Shown here one piece after another: positions 33,549 to 43,524 of a stretch of 64,000 nucleotides of DNA. The notes under the pieces were generated by a model, which had not been told where the DNA came from, searched no databases, and was given only the letters and a program-made list of their open reading frames with translations. Source of the DNA: CAIXSC01 sp046349915 (lineage in GTDB: Bacteria; Planctomycetota; Planctomycetia; Pirellulales; Pirellulaceae). The stretch spans positions 124,001-188,000 of the forward strand of contig JAXMBL010000009.1 of assembly GCA_046349915.1 (NCBI GenBank), given 5' to 3'. The position numbers and the translations under genes are program-made. Positions within the stretch are counted from its first letter, which is position 1, and every line of letters starts with the position of its first letter.

Positions 33549-33572
33549 GTACGACGGACTTCTAGTCCGTCG
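33549..33572. repeat. Stop-proximal hairpin repeat, copy 1
   Basis: GACGGACT-TCT-AGTCCGTC, an 8-bp stem, 25 bases after a stop codon. Related copies are at 35199 and 54635. Confidence 0.85.
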
Positions 33573-33714
33573 CTCAGTCGGCGCGGAATAGGCCCTGACA
33601 TTCCGTCAGGACTTTCAGCAACCCAGGTCGCACCTGCAGAGCCAATCGATCCCAACCGAGCCTCACTCGAATTACCAGATTTCCGCGCTAAATTGCTCGC
33701 GTTCTCGTTCCCCT

Positions 33715-33805
33715 GGCTCCCTCTTTCCGTGCCATTCCTTGGCCGAAATGAATGGCAGGCCGTGTACGCAGTGCGGCTGATCATCTCGCGAAGCGAGATG
33801 GCTAC
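33715..33805. repeat. Intergenic repeat ending in the CTCGCGAAGCGAG palindrome, copy 1
   Basis: Contains CCGTGCCATTCCTTGGCC and then GCGGCTGATC with ATCTCGCGAAGCGAGAT (33783-33799) and GGCTAC. Similar blocks at 44840-44930 and 54745-54826. No gene in 33525-33828. Confidence 0.75.
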
Positions 33806-33828
33806 GCAGAGTGGCTACTCACAGTGGC

Positions 33829-34215
33829 TCAATCTTCCAGTTCGGCTTCGTACTGGCGGCTGTTGCGATACCGGCGGTTTGAAGCATACCGCCGTGGCCG
33901 CCCCTCTCCTTCGCGGAACCAGTAGCCGCCGAGCAACTTATAGAAGAAGAGGATGACAAAGGCGCCAGCGGTCGCCACGCAGAATCCCATCGGGCTGATC
34001 GGTGTGACTCGACTGGCTGAATAGAAGTAAGACCACATTCCGCAGCCGACGACCGTGCCGCCAATTCCCATCAGCAATGTGGCGACGGCCCCTCCAGGAT
34101 CGCGCCCTGGCATGATGGCCTTGGCGAGCAAGCCGACAATGGTCCCGAACCCGACCCAGACCAGGACGTCATTCGCCCAGTTCTGAACGGCTTCGGGAAA
34201 CTGCAGGCTTTCCAT
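33829..34215 (-). CDS. GlsB/YeaQ/YmgE-family membrane protein
   Basis: 128 residues from ATG 34215, with GGGAG 9 bases upstream. FGTIVGLLAKAIMPGRDPGG, then AVATLLMGIGGTVVG is the signature of the transglycosylase-associated (GlsB/YeaQ) family of small inner-membrane proteins, often linked to stress response. Three hydrophobic segments (residues about 17-36, 43-65, 75-95), and a polar Arg/Tyr-rich tail longer than usual. Confidence 0.82.
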   Translation of the reverse strand: MESLQFPEAVQNWANDVLVWVGFGTIVGLLAKAIMPGRDPGGAVATLLMGIGGTVVGCGMWSYFYSASRVTPISPMGFCVATAGAFVILFFYKLLGGYWFREGEGRPRRYASNRRYRNSRQYEAELED

Positions 34216-34376
34216 CGCGAAGTGCTCCCGAGGGGCTGGCGGGGAAACGGACGACGATACAAAATTCCGTACAATCGTTATCGTCTATTCCTTTCCACAA
34301 ACTTGAGCGTCGGCCTCCGCAAACTCCGTCGCTCGCCTATCCGGAGCCGCTAAGCGGTTCCAGGGAGCTCACCCGC

Positions 34377-35171
34377 ATGCGTGTTGACCTTACTTTCTGG
34401 TCTATGCTGGCCACAGGACTGTTTCTGGCACTTCCCGCGATGGTGATCGCGGCGGACGACCGCGAACGGTTCGAGCCGCGAGTCCACACCGATGCCGCGG
34501 GCAATAAGCTGCTCTACCGGCTCCTGAAACCCAAGGATTACGACGCCAATCGCAAGTACCCCGTAGTCGTGTTCCTTCACGGCGCCGGCGAGCGAGGATC
34601 GGACAACTTCGCGCAGTTGAAGCACGGCATGGCAGACTTTGCGAGTGACGCGGTTCGCGAAAAGTACCCAGCTTTCGTCGTCGCTCCACAGTGCCCAACT
34701 AACGAAAAGTGGGTCGATGTCGACTGGAGTTCCGCCAAGCACGACATGCCCGAGAAACCGGCCTCGGCCATGCGACTAACGCTCGCTGCTTTGGAACAAC
34801 TGGGCAAAGAGTTTTCGCTGGATGCCGATCGGTTCTACATCACGGGTCTCTCGATGGGCGGTTACGGCACCTGGGATGCACTCCAGCGTCACCCTGGAAT
34901 GTGGGCGGCCGCCATTCCGATCTGCGGCGGCGGTGATCCCAAGCATGCGGCCAAATTCGCCAAGGTTCCCCTCTGGGCTTTCCATGGCGACAAGGACACC
35001 GCGGTTCGCCCAGAACGCTCCCGCGAAATGATTGCCGCACTCAAGGCAGCCGGTGGAGAACCGAAGTACACCGAGTATCCCAACACGGGTCATGACTCGT
35101 GGTCCGCAACCTACAAGAACCCCGATGTTCATGCCTGGCTGTTCGCCCAACGACGGCCCGCGAAGCAGTAG
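34377..35171 (+). CDS. Secreted alpha/beta-hydrolase (esterase/phospholipase-like)
   Basis: 264 residues with a signal peptide (MRVDLTFWSMLATGLFLALP, then AMVIAADD). PVVVFLHGAGERGSDN is the oxyanion-hole region, FYITGLSMGGYGTW holds the catalytic Ser in GLSMGG, AFHGDKDTAV the Asp, and NTGHDSW the His. This matches the PHB-depolymerase/dienelactone-hydrolase-like secreted esterases frequent in planctomycetes, which probably act on polysaccharide esters in the periplasm. Actual substrate unknown. Confidence 0.87.
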   Translation: MRVDLTFWSMLATGLFLALPAMVIAADDRERFEPRVHTDAAGNKLLYRLLKPKDYDANRKYPVVVFLHGAGERGSDNFAQLKHGMADFASDAVREKYPAFVVAPQCPTNEKWVDVDWSSAKHDMPEKPASAMRLTLAALEQLGKEFSLDADRFYITGLSMGGYGTWDALQRHPGMWAAAIPICGGGDPKHAAKFAKVPLWAFHGDKDTAVRPERSREMIAALKAAGGEPKYTEYPNTGHDSWSATYKNPDVHAWLFAQRRPAKQ

Positions 35172-35198
35172 TCGTTGCAATACACCTCAAGAACCGAA

Positions 35199-35222
35199 GT
35201 ACGACGGACTTCCAGTCCGTCG
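35199..35222. repeat. Stop-proximal hairpin repeat, copy 2
   Basis: GACGGACT-TCC-AGTCCGTC, 27 bases after the esterase stop. The remainder of 35223-35490 holds other short repeat fragments (GATTCGCGCGATTCGTGGTG, also related to sequence near 60610 and 62805) and no gene. Confidence 0.85.
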
Positions 35223-35493
35223 GTTCAGGCCGTAAAGGGCGGGCTTGGTCCCCCTTTCCACAGGTTGCCCCGCCCTGGCAATCATGGCCAGTTGCTTACC
35301 ACGAACACATCTCCGACCACCCATTCGTCCGATTCGCGCGATTCGTGGTGTCATCACTCATGAATGAGCTTAGGTTGAGTGCCTCGGCCATTTTCCAGAA
35401 ACCTAGATCGGACAGTCTGACCCGATGAGTGAGGATCAGTTATAGTTGACTCAAGCGGATAAACTTGGCGATGTCCAATTAAGTGCCGCAAAA

Positions 35494-35537
35494 CGAAAAC
35501 GGCCCCTGGGATTTCCCAGGGGCCGTTTTCGTTTCAC
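35494..35537. terminator. Bidirectional rho-independent terminator
   Basis: AACGGCCCCTGGG-ATTT-CCCAGGGGCCGTT, flanked by GAAAAC/GTTTTC runs: a 13-bp perfect stem. It lies about 40 bases after the stop of the DUF1598 gene on the minus strand and could also end transcripts coming from the left. Confidence 0.9.
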
Positions 35538-35576
35538 CTTGATTCATGACCCTACTTCGCGGATCGCTCGTGCAGG

Positions 35577-36968
35577 TTAGTCCCACCACCAGCGTTTCGG
35601 ATCAACCTTGCCAATCTCGACTCGCTCGCGAGCTTGCCGCAATTCGCCCGAGTCATCCGACTTCAGGTTGCCAGCGCTCAGGGCTTGGCGAGCTTGAATG
35701 TTCACGCCGCCTCCGATGGGAGTCATCAGCGTGTTTCCCTTCCACACCACGTTGACGGCCGATTCGACCTGGCGCGGAACGAGTTGTGTTTCGACCGGGA
35801 ACGCGTCTTCCTTACCGAAGATCGGCATGTTCCATTCAGCCTGTCCGTAGTAATCTTGCTGCTGGATATAGGCTGCGGCGATCGACAGGTCGATCAGGTT
35901 TCGCAACTGAGCATACACGGGGCTCTTCTTCGCCAACTCGCCGTATCGTTCCGAGAACTGCTTGACGAACGCTTGGCTCGCCTTGTTACCGGCGCCCGCG
36001 CCGTTCACTCGGCCTCCCTCCGCGGTCACTCGCTCGTTTTCGCCAATCAGCTTGACGCCGTCGCCGGTGAGTTCCATGGCGAGCTTGTCGTCGGTCACCA
36101 CGACGCAGTCGTAGTTGGGCGTGAAGTACCAACGTTCCATGGCATTGCGAGCCACATCACGCGGATTCGCTCGCGACACGTAGCTCTCGATCTTCACGGG
36201 CGGCGTTTCGAGTCCGATGCCGATGAGCTTCATACGGTAGTCGGCTTCCACCAGCACTTGAGCAAAGTGAGTGGCCGGCGCGACGCCGCGAATCGTGACT
36301 TCTTGCAAGCCAAGGTTTTCTCGCAGGCCGACAGCAATTCGTTGAGCATCGCTGGGCGAGATGGCGCCCAACTGCCCCAAGAAACGCTGCATTTGAGCCA
36401 GCCCTTCCTTGGTGGGATCGATCGAGACACTAATTACTTTCGCTCCACCGCTTCCCGGCGGGAAGGCTCGCAAAGCAACCACGAGATCTTGCAATTCGAG
36501 AGTCGGCGCGCCGGACTGGACCCCAACAACTCGTCCTGCCAGATCGGGCATGAAGCCTTCAGCCGGCCCTTCGATGACGATCTCTTTCGTTTCGGGATAG
36601 AAGAAGACTCGGCGAACTCGAGTCAACCCTGCCAGGAACTTCATGTCCTCAGGCACAGGCTTGCCCTGAGCGATCAGTTCCGCCACTTGGGCTTCCAATC
36701 GAGTCAGCGAGACTTTGCGCGAATCGCTCTTGCGAGCCAAATCCGCGGGGAGAGCCGCACGAGCCGCCTCGGCGCGACGCCGCGTGAGTTGGCCTGTGGG
36801 GTCGGCTACCATCTTTTTCCGCAGCACGCCGTTAGCGTCGACCTCGACGCCCGCGACACCGGCCACAGCCGCGCCGGCTTGTGCCCACACGTTTTTCGGC
36901 GCCGCCCAGCCAAGGAAGACGGCCGCGAACAACGAGGTTCCAACGACTATTCGGGGAAGTGACTTCAC
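35577..36968 (-). CDS. Exported DUF1598-type planctomycete protein
   Basis: 463 residues from GTG 36968 (a GTG at 37031 is also possible). The chosen start gives a normal signal peptide: VKSLPRIVVGTSLFAAVFLG, then AAPKNVWAQA. KVISVSIDPTKEGLAQMQRF, LGLQEVTIRGVAPATHFAQV, MERWYFTPNYDCVVVTDDKL and VESAVNVVWKGNTLMTPIGG match what I recall of DUF1598, restricted to planctomycetes. Function unknown; the protein is probably periplasmic or secreted. It is followed by a strong terminator. Confidence 0.8.
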   Translation of the reverse strand: MKSLPRIVVGTSLFAAVFLGWAAPKNVWAQAGAAVAGVAGVEVDANGVLRKKMVADPTGQLTRRRAEAARAALPADLARKSDSRKVSLTRLEAQVAELIAQGKPVPEDMKFLAGLTRVRRVFFYPETKEIVIEGPAEGFMPDLAGRVVGVQSGAPTLELQDLVVALRAFPPGSGGAKVISVSIDPTKEGLAQMQRFLGQLGAISPSDAQRIAVGLRENLGLQEVTIRGVAPATHFAQVLVEADYRMKLIGIGLETPPVKIESYVSRANPRDVARNAMERWYFTPNYDCVVVTDDKLAMELTGDGVKLIGENERVTAEGGRVNGAGAGNKASQAFVKQFSERYGELAKKSPVYAQLRNLIDLSIAAAYIQQQDYYGQAEWNMPIFGKEDAFPVETQLVPRQVESAVNVVWKGNTLMTPIGGGVNIQARQALSAGNLKSDDSGELRQARERVEIGKVDPKRWWWD

Positions 36969-37190
36969 GAGAGTTTCTCGCTCAAGAAGGACGAACCTGG
37001 ACGCTGGGAATTGAGCAACGCTAAATTCCACCCAGTTATCCTAGTTGCCGCCCTGAAAACTCGCAAAGAACGTGGGCGAAAAAATCCCTGTTCCGCACCC
37101 ATTGAACCCCGAGACCGGCGCGGTCACGCCGGTCAGATCGGTTACGACGGGAACGCAAGTCGCCCGAATCGCAAGGAAGTCAAGGCTTGT

Positions 37191-40100
37191 TCACGACTTA
37201 CGGGCGGACCGGAAGTCGCGTTTGCCGCGGTCTTGGCCGCCTCCCCCCGAGTTCGGTTTGGGGGGAGATGTCAGGCGACGGAAATTTCCCGGTCCCAACA
37301 ATTCATCCAGCCGCCGCTGCAGTTCGGGGGTAATGTCGAGTCGCATGCGGTTCGATTTCAAGCGAACTCGGCAGCCGTCCCGCAACTGCAGCATCAATTC
37401 AAAGTCGCGTTGTCCCGGATAGCCACGCACAATCTCGCGAACTTTGCCCAGCATTTCGGGCCCATGCTTGAGTTCGTCGATACGGACCATCACCCCGGTC
37501 GTATAGCGAGCACTCAACTCGGTCAACGGGATCAACTCGTTCACAATCAAGTTCGCTTCCTCGCCGCCTCGCCGGTCAATCGAGCCGCGTACGACCAGAA
37601 TCGCATCGGGCTGCACCAACTCGCCGAAGTTGACGAAATCATCGGGCCAGAGGATGCAGCGAATCGTGCCAGCGATGTCCTCCAGGTCGAACATCGCGTA
37701 ACGAGTTGGAGCGCCTGGCCGGCTATTCTTCGTATTGGTGATCTTGATCGACGACAACAGTCCGCCCAACAACACCTCGGTGCGATCAGGCAAATCGGGG
37801 ACCTTGTCGACCGTATGCGAGCAGTATTCGGTCAGCATCGAGGCGTACTCGCTGAGCGGATGGCTCGACAGATAGAAGCCGAGCACTTCTTTTTCGGACG
37901 CCAATCGCTCGCGTTCCTCGAACTCGCCGCAATCGGGCAGCGGCGTCGGCGCCGTCTTCTTTTCCTCGACATCCCCAAAGCCGCCAAATAGGCTTTTCTG
38001 TCCGCTACGACGATCGGCCAAGGCCGCCGCGCCTGCCTGCAACGCGCGATCAAGCACATTGGTGAGTTGTTTGCGAGTTGCTTGGAAGCAGTCCATGGCT
38101 CCCGCTTTGATCAGAGTTTCCAAGGCGCCACGTCCGCATTGCTGCGGATCGATCCGTTCACACAGATCGAAGATGTCACGGAATGGACCTCGTTTCCTTC
38201 TTTCGATCGCAATCGCCTCAGAGGCGGAACCGCCGCAGCCTTTGATGGCGGCGAGTCCGAAGTGGATGCGGCCGTTCTTCACGGAGAAATCGGCGTCCGA
38301 CTCATTCACATTCGGCGGGACGATTTCGATCCCCATCCGATTGCAGTCTTCCAAGTGCTCGACCAACGAATCCTTCGTCTTGAAGTTGCGTCCTTCGATG
38401 TCGCCCGACAACAACGCCGCCATGAATTCGACGGGATAGTGAGCCTTTAGATAAGCCGTCATGTACGCAATCAGCGCGTACGCCGTGCTGTGCGACTTGT
38501 TGAACCCGTAGCCCGCGAACTTGATGATCAGATTCCAAAAGTCATCCGCCTGCTTGACCGTCAATCCCTTCTCTTGCGCCCCCTTGAGAAACTGTTCACG
38601 GTTCCGATTGATGATCTCTTCTTTTTTCTTGCTGATCGCCTTGATGCAGGTGTAGGCGTTCGCGAGTTCAATGCCTCCCAGCTCGTTGAGGATCCGCATC
38701 ACCTGTTCCTGGTAGACCATCACTCCGTTGGTCTCGGACAGGATCTTTTCGCAGACGGGATGGATGTACTCGGCCTTTTGTCGCCCGTGCTTCACTTCGA
38801 CGTAATCGCGGACCATGCCGCCTTCGAGCGGTCCGGGTCGATAGAGCGCGTTCGTGGCGATGATGTCGTGGAAGCCGTCCGGCTTCATCTTCTGCAGCAG
38901 GTCGCGAATACCACCGCTTTCCAATTGGAAAATGCCCTTGGTTTCCCCTCGCTGCAACAGCGCATAAGTCCGCCGGTCATCCGTGGGAAACTTGTAGGGA
39001 TCGACTCGCTTGCCAGTCGTCTGCTCAATCAAGTCGACCGCTTTCGAGAGGATCGTCAAGTTGCGCAGGCCCAGGAAGTCCATCTTCAGCAACCCGGCCG
39101 CCTCGACGTCACCCATGGACCATTGAGTGATGATGTCGGTCTTGCCCGTCACTCGCCCCAGCGGGACGTATTCCGTCAGCGGCTTGTCGGCGATCACGAC
39201 CGCGGCGGCATGCGTGCCGATATTGCGAGCCAGCCCTTCGATGCGGCGGGCCAAGTTCAGCAGTTCGTTTACTTCCGGGTCAGTATCGTACGCCTGCTTG
39301 AGCTCCGCCCCTTTCTCTAACGCTTCATCCAGCGAAATCCCCAGTTCCTCGGGCACCATCGCCGAGATCTTATTCACTCGATCAATCGGCATCCCCAGCA
39401 CTCGGCCCACGTCCTTGATCGCCGCTCGCGCCGCCAACGTACCGAAGGTGCCGATCTGCGCTACGTTTTCTTCGCCATACTTATCCTTAACGTAGCGAAT
39501 CACTTCCGCGCGTCGCTGCTTGCAGAAGTCGATATCGATATCAGGCGCTTCGCGTCGGTTTTCATCCAAGAATCGCTCGAACAGCAAGTCGTACTTCAGC
39601 GGACAAACGTGGCTGAGATACAACGCATAGCAAACCAAGGCGCCGACGCCGCTGCCGCGCGCCGTCGCGGGAATATCGCGTTCGCGCGCATATCGCACGA
39701 AGTCCCACACGATAAGGAAGTAGTTCGAGAACCCCAATTTGCTGATGCAGCTCAACTCGCGTTCCAATCGCTTCATCACGCGTTCGGAAAGCTGACCGCC
39801 CGGCCGCATCTCCTCGTTTCCCTCGTACCGCTCGTGCAATCCCATCAACACCAGCTCGCGCAGGTAGTCGTCAGCCGTCCGCTGCTCGGGAATGGCGAAT
39901 GCCGGGAAGTGACGTTTCCCCAGTTCTAGATCGATGCTCACCGTGTTCGCGATTTCCTGACTGCGAGCCACCGCGTCATCGAGTCCTGGGAACGCGGCGT
40001 ACATTTCATCGGGTCGCCGCAAGAAGTACTGATTCCCGTCCATCCGCATCCGACTCGTATCCGTGCGGAACTTCCCCGTGTTCACGCACAGCAAGACGTC

Positions 40101-40796
40101 CTGCGCTTCGGCATCCTCCGCATCGACATAGTGACAGTCGCTGGTCGCCACCAAGGGCAGCCCTACTTGTCGAGCCAAATCGACGGCGGCCTCCAACTGC
40201 AACCGTTGAATCTCGACGCCGTTATTCATGATTTCAATGAAGTAACGTTCGCCAAACAGCTTCTGAAACCAGCCCGCGATCTCTCTCGCTTCCTTCAGCG
40301 CATCCTCGGCGCCATGCCCGCGCAACAACGCGCGACTGAATTCACTCGACACACAACCACTCAGGCAAATGATCCCCTCGTGGTATTTCGCCAACAGCTC
40401 TTTGTCGATGCGAGGCTTGAAGTAGAACCCTTCGAGCATCGCGGCCGAAGCCAGCTTGATCAGGTTCTTGAAACCGGTCCGATTCTGCGCCAACAACGTC
40501 AGATGGTAACTCGCCTCTTTCGTGCTTCCCGCATCTTTCTCAAATCGACTGCCAGGCGCGATATACGCCTCCATTCCCACAATCGGATTGATCCCGGCGC
40601 CTTTCGCGGTTTTATAGAATTCGAGAGCGCCGTGCAGGTTGCCATGGTCCGTCAACGCCAGGGCGTTCATGCCGTGCTCTTTCGCGCGCGTCACCAGTTT
40701 GTCAATCGACCCGGCGCCATCCAGCAAACTGTAGTGACTGTGACAATGCAAATGGACGAATGGGCGAATAGCAGCATCCCGAGCAGAGGCATCCAT
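37191..40796 (-). CDS. dnaE: DNA polymerase III alpha subunit
   Basis: The replicative polymerase, 1201 residues. FVHLHCHSHYSLLDG opens an N-terminal PHP domain (residues about 10-280) with metal-binding His still present. The polymerase active site includes EAPDIDIDFCKQRR. GIFQLESGG, YQEQVMRI and KSHSTAYALIAYMTAYLKAH are conserved in the fingers. TEVLLGGLLSSIKITNTKNS starts the C-terminal OB-fold. DnaE1-type length and order. It ends with a short basic tail. ATG 40796 begins MDASARDAAIRPFVHLHCHS; no strong ribosome-binding site. Confidence 0.97.
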   Translation of the reverse strand: MDASARDAAIRPFVHLHCHSHYSLLDGAGSIDKLVTRAKEHGMNALALTDHGNLHGALEFYKTAKGAGINPIVGMEAYIAPGSRFEKDAGSTKEASYHLTLLAQNRTGFKNLIKLASAAMLEGFYFKPRIDKELLAKYHEGIICLSGCVSSEFSRALLRGHGAEDALKEAREIAGWFQKLFGERYFIEIMNNGVEIQRLQLEAAVDLARQVGLPLVATSDCHYVDAEDAEAQDVLLCVNTGKFRTDTSRMRMDGNQYFLRRPDEMYAAFPGLDDAVARSQEIANTVSIDLELGKRHFPAFAIPEQRTADDYLRELVLMGLHERYEGNEEMRPGGQLSERVMKRLERELSCISKLGFSNYFLIVWDFVRYARERDIPATARGSGVGALVCYALYLSHVCPLKYDLLFERFLDENRREAPDIDIDFCKQRRAEVIRYVKDKYGEENVAQIGTFGTLAARAAIKDVGRVLGMPIDRVNKISAMVPEELGISLDEALEKGAELKQAYDTDPEVNELLNLARRIEGLARNIGTHAAAVVIADKPLTEYVPLGRVTGKTDIITQWSMGDVEAAGLLKMDFLGLRNLTILSKAVDLIEQTTGKRVDPYKFPTDDRRTYALLQRGETKGIFQLESGGIRDLLQKMKPDGFHDIIATNALYRPGPLEGGMVRDYVEVKHGRQKAEYIHPVCEKILSETNGVMVYQEQVMRILNELGGIELANAYTCIKAISKKKEEIINRNREQFLKGAQEKGLTVKQADDFWNLIIKFAGYGFNKSHSTAYALIAYMTAYLKAHYPVEFMAALLSGDIEGRNFKTKDSLVEHLEDCNRMGIEIVPPNVNESDADFSVKNGRIHFGLAAIKGCGGSASEAIAIERRKRGPFRDIFDLCERIDPQQCGRGALETLIKAGAMDCFQATRKQLTNVLDRALQAGAAALADRRSGQKSLFGGFGDVEEKKTAPTPLPDCGEFEERERLASEKEVLGFYLSSHPLSEYASMLTEYCSHTVDKVPDLPDRTEVLLGGLLSSIKITNTKNSRPGAPTRYAMFDLEDIAGTIRCILWPDDFVNFGELVQPDAILVVRGSIDRRGGEEANLIVNELIPLTELSARYTTGVMVRIDELKHGPEMLGKVREIVRGYPGQRDFELMLQLRDGCRVRLKSNRMRLDITPELQRRLDELLGPGNFRRLTSPPKPNSGGGGQDRGKRDFRSARKS

Positions 40797-40887
40797 GGTC
40801 TAGACTCCTGAAGAGCAGCTACAGATCGGCGAGCGAAAGGGGACACGTCGAACGGCCGATGAGCTCGATAAAGGTATGTCGGCGATT

Positions 40888-41991
40888 CTAGGCAGTCGGA
40901 CTCCGCGTCACAACCCGCGAGCGATTCTTCCAAGCCCGCCGCATGCGGTACGTCCACACCCCAGCTTGCCCCACCCAACCGCCTTGCCCTAGCACAATCG
41001 TGCCCGTGGTGTAGGAACCCGTGCAACAGCGTCGAGTCGATTCGGTCATGGGACCGACGTAGTCGACGCTGCGATAAACGCCCGCTTGAGCAAGATCGCG
41101 CAGCGTCCAATGCAACAGTTGTTGTCCCGGCGATAGTCGCGAGAACGCCTCGTCGTAGGCGATCTTCGGAGTGGAGACTACTCCCTTCGCCACCCAGGTG
41201 TACTCGAACGCGATCACTTGATCGCCTCGCCGCAAGAAGGCCAATCGAACTTGCCCGTCTCGCGCCAAGTACTCGCTTTCGCGCAATACGAATTCAAAAA
41301 AGCCGGGCTGTTGCAGGACCGCCGTCCCCGCTTGTCCTTTCCAGCCAGATCGTTCCAGTTCAAATCCCACTCGCAATAATTTTTCCAGCTCGCCGGGACC
41401 AAAGCGATCCTTCACCTCCAGAGTCACCCCCCCCTCCCGCTCGGACCGCCTCCACGCCTTGCGCATCTTGTGTCGGTGGTTCGCTGTGAAGCCGGCTTCC
41501 AGTTGTTCCCAAGTGCGAGTGAGATCGACCGTGCCGGTTTCGTAGAGTGAGTGCTGATGCATGGGCCAACGACGGTCCGCGACCGCTTCGACAAGTCGCC
41601 GCCACAGGGGAGATTCCCAGCGAGCGTTACGAAAGACCGCCAGATGGCAACGTTCCGCGGCCAACCCATCCAGCAGTAATTCGGCGACTTCACGAGTCGT
41701 GTAGGCGGGATCGACCAACGCTAGACCGCCGGGAAACCAATCGTTGAACGGCAATCGTCCCGTACGCGGCCAGCGTCCGCGAGTTTCCCAGGGAAAGGCC
41801 GCGACTAACTTTCCCACATCGCGCACCAAGACAGCGCGAAACGACCACTTGGGCGAGAATTGTTCGTGCCACCACGCCAACGGCTCGGCTCGACTCGATG
41901 GTAAGCACACATCGCTGCGCAGCCACAAGTCGTCCCACTCGGCAGAGTTCTGTCGCAGCCACTCCACCCCCTCGGCCCGCTCGATGTTCAT
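40888..41991 (-). CDS. FemAB/CelD-like acetyltransferase-fold protein 1
   Basis: 367 residues from ATG 41991, which overlaps the preceding gene's stop (ATGA), so the two are coupled. It has the tandem GNAT layout of the CelD/BcsL and FemAB family: TANHRHKMRKAWRRSEREGG, LARDGQVRLAFLRRGDQVIA, then YDEAFSRLSPGQQLLHWTLR. In planctomycetes and other exopolysaccharide producers such genes lie beside polysaccharide loci, as here. It may attach an acyl or aminoacyl group to a sugar or lipid intermediate; the substrate is not known. Confidence 0.8.
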   Translation of the reverse strand: MNIERAEGVEWLRQNSAEWDDLWLRSDVCLPSSRAEPLAWWHEQFSPKWSFRAVLVRDVGKLVAAFPWETRGRWPRTGRLPFNDWFPGGLALVDPAYTTREVAELLLDGLAAERCHLAVFRNARWESPLWRRLVEAVADRRWPMHQHSLYETGTVDLTRTWEQLEAGFTANHRHKMRKAWRRSEREGGVTLEVKDRFGPGELEKLLRVGFELERSGWKGQAGTAVLQQPGFFEFVLRESEYLARDGQVRLAFLRRGDQVIAFEYTWVAKGVVSTPKIAYDEAFSRLSPGQQLLHWTLRDLAQAGVYRSVDYVGPMTESTRRCCTGSYTTGTIVLGQGGWVGQAGVWTYRMRRAWKNRSRVVTRSPTA

Positions 41992-43226
41992 GGCGAGTTT
42001 TCCACGACGGGACTCGACTCGCTTCTCCCCTCCTGAAAATCGCTCACGGGAGTGGCCGCCTCGGAAGCCGGTCGCCACCGGGCGTGCCAACTGCGCATGC
42101 GTTTCTTCCAACGCTGTAACAATGGTCGCAACGGACTATCGAGCACTCGTCGACGAACCTCATATCGACCACGATGACTCCACCCCAGCAGCCAGCGACG
42201 GTCGACGCAGCCTTCGGCGACTTCGTCGATTTCCGAACAGAGACGGTACTTGTAAGGTTCCTCGCCATGCCCCAAGTCGACTCGACGGATCCCCGCCGCG
42301 CCCGCCGCGCGAATCAATTCGACCATGCAGTGAGCACCCGGCGAGAACTTCGCGAACTCGGGGTTGTATGCGGTGATCCAGACATGCAACGTCGATCCAC
42401 TGATCAGGTTGACGGCGCCCGCGACCAGCGACTCGCCCGCGTAAAGCCCCGCGACACGAGCGGAAAAGGTCACATCGCGTTCACCCAGCATTCGCTCGAG
42501 CATCTCTCGCGCCCAGGGCGGGCGAAATTCATCCCGCGTCTCCGTCCGTTCATGCTGAGCGGCCTTCCATTGCAGCAAGCGGTCGAGCAGGTCCGGGGCT
42601 TCGCATTCCCACTCGAAACGAGTCGGGCCAACGCGTTTCGCCAAACTTCGTAGTCCTCGGATGTGCTTGTGCAGCAAGTCCGATTTGCGTTGTTCGAGCG
42701 ACCGAGTGAACGTACCAAAGCCATTTTCCAAGTTGATGACCGGCGAGCGTTGACGTCGAAACCGGCATCGATCGAGCGTCTCCCATCCGCTGGCCAAATA
42801 GCGAAAGGACCAGTGATTCAGGCGACAAGCTCGCAAAAGCTCCTCGGGAGCGAGGTCCGCATGGGGAGGAATCACAATCCCTTGAAAATCGGTCAGCGTC
42901 CCGCCCACCGGCGTCGCCGACCGGCCGTTTCGCTGGTACGGAAAGAAACCAGCGATCCGCCCTTCCTGCGACAACACGGCGCATTCCACGTCAGGGCGAA
43001 CCTGGGCCAGCAACCTGGTGTAACCGCTGGAAAAGAAAGGACTACGGTACACGGGCCATTCCGCTCGCAAGCTCTCCCAAGCAGCAACGAGCGGACCGTC
43101 CAGCTCGTTGGCCGCCACCGTCTCAATCCGCCACCCCTGCGACGCCTGCATTCCGAAAACTCCCCGCCAGTCCCCTTCATCACGCCGGGGAATCAGCGAA
43201 TCCCCCCAAGTCGTAGTGTGGTTCAA
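41988..43226 (-). CDS. FemAB/CelD-like acetyltransferase-fold protein 2
   Basis: 412 residues; ATG 43151 (MQASQGWRIETV) is an alternative start. Same family as the next gene: YRSPFFSSGYTRLLAQVRPD, AGFFPYQRNG, RKSDLLHKHIRGLRSLAKRV, GESLVAGAVNLISGSTLHVW and PEFAKFSPGAHCMVELIRAA with VDLGHGEEPYKYRL. The last motif is typical of CelD-like proteins. The two paralogues probably act in one step or as partners. Divergent from the Wza-like gene across a 298-bp gap where I see no clear promoter. Confidence 0.82.
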   Translation of the reverse strand: MNHTTTWGDSLIPRRDEGDWRGVFGMQASQGWRIETVAANELDGPLVAAWESLRAEWPVYRSPFFSSGYTRLLAQVRPDVECAVLSQEGRIAGFFPYQRNGRSATPVGGTLTDFQGIVIPPHADLAPEELLRACRLNHWSFRYLASGWETLDRCRFRRQRSPVINLENGFGTFTRSLEQRKSDLLHKHIRGLRSLAKRVGPTRFEWECEAPDLLDRLLQWKAAQHERTETRDEFRPPWAREMLERMLGERDVTFSARVAGLYAGESLVAGAVNLISGSTLHVWITAYNPEFAKFSPGAHCMVELIRAAGAAGIRRVDLGHGEEPYKYRLCSEIDEVAEGCVDRRWLLGWSHRGRYEVRRRVLDSPLRPLLQRWKKRMRSWHARWRPASEAATPVSDFQEGRSESSPVVENSP

Positions 43227-43524
43227 ACTTCCGCGACAAGCAAATCTCCGCGAATGTACCGATTATGCGGCCCACAGCCGCTAGGCCCGGTTCACGACTA
43301 TTCGGGTCGTACCCGTCCTGCGGAGAACTCCGGTTGACCGGCGCGCGCGACACGAGCTTTATCCCACATCGTCCGTATGTCGAAACCACTCGTGACAACC
43401 TGCAAACCGCACATAAGCGGCTAACCGTCGCGACAGCATCCCCGAGACCTACCGACAGAAGCGTTGCAACCAAGACGACGACCATTTCCCCACCCCCAAT
43501 TCGCCCACACTCCCACACCCGATC

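Noticed and set aside
35634..36962. 442-codon open frame opposite the DUF1598 gene
   Set aside because: The minus-strand protein has a signal peptide, conserved motifs and a terminator; the opposite frame has none.
38490..39320. Long open frames antisense to dnaE (also 37011-37991 and 40131-40811)
   Set aside because: They are frames opposite a clearly conserved gene in G+C-rich DNA and show no protein family, so they are shadows of dnaE.
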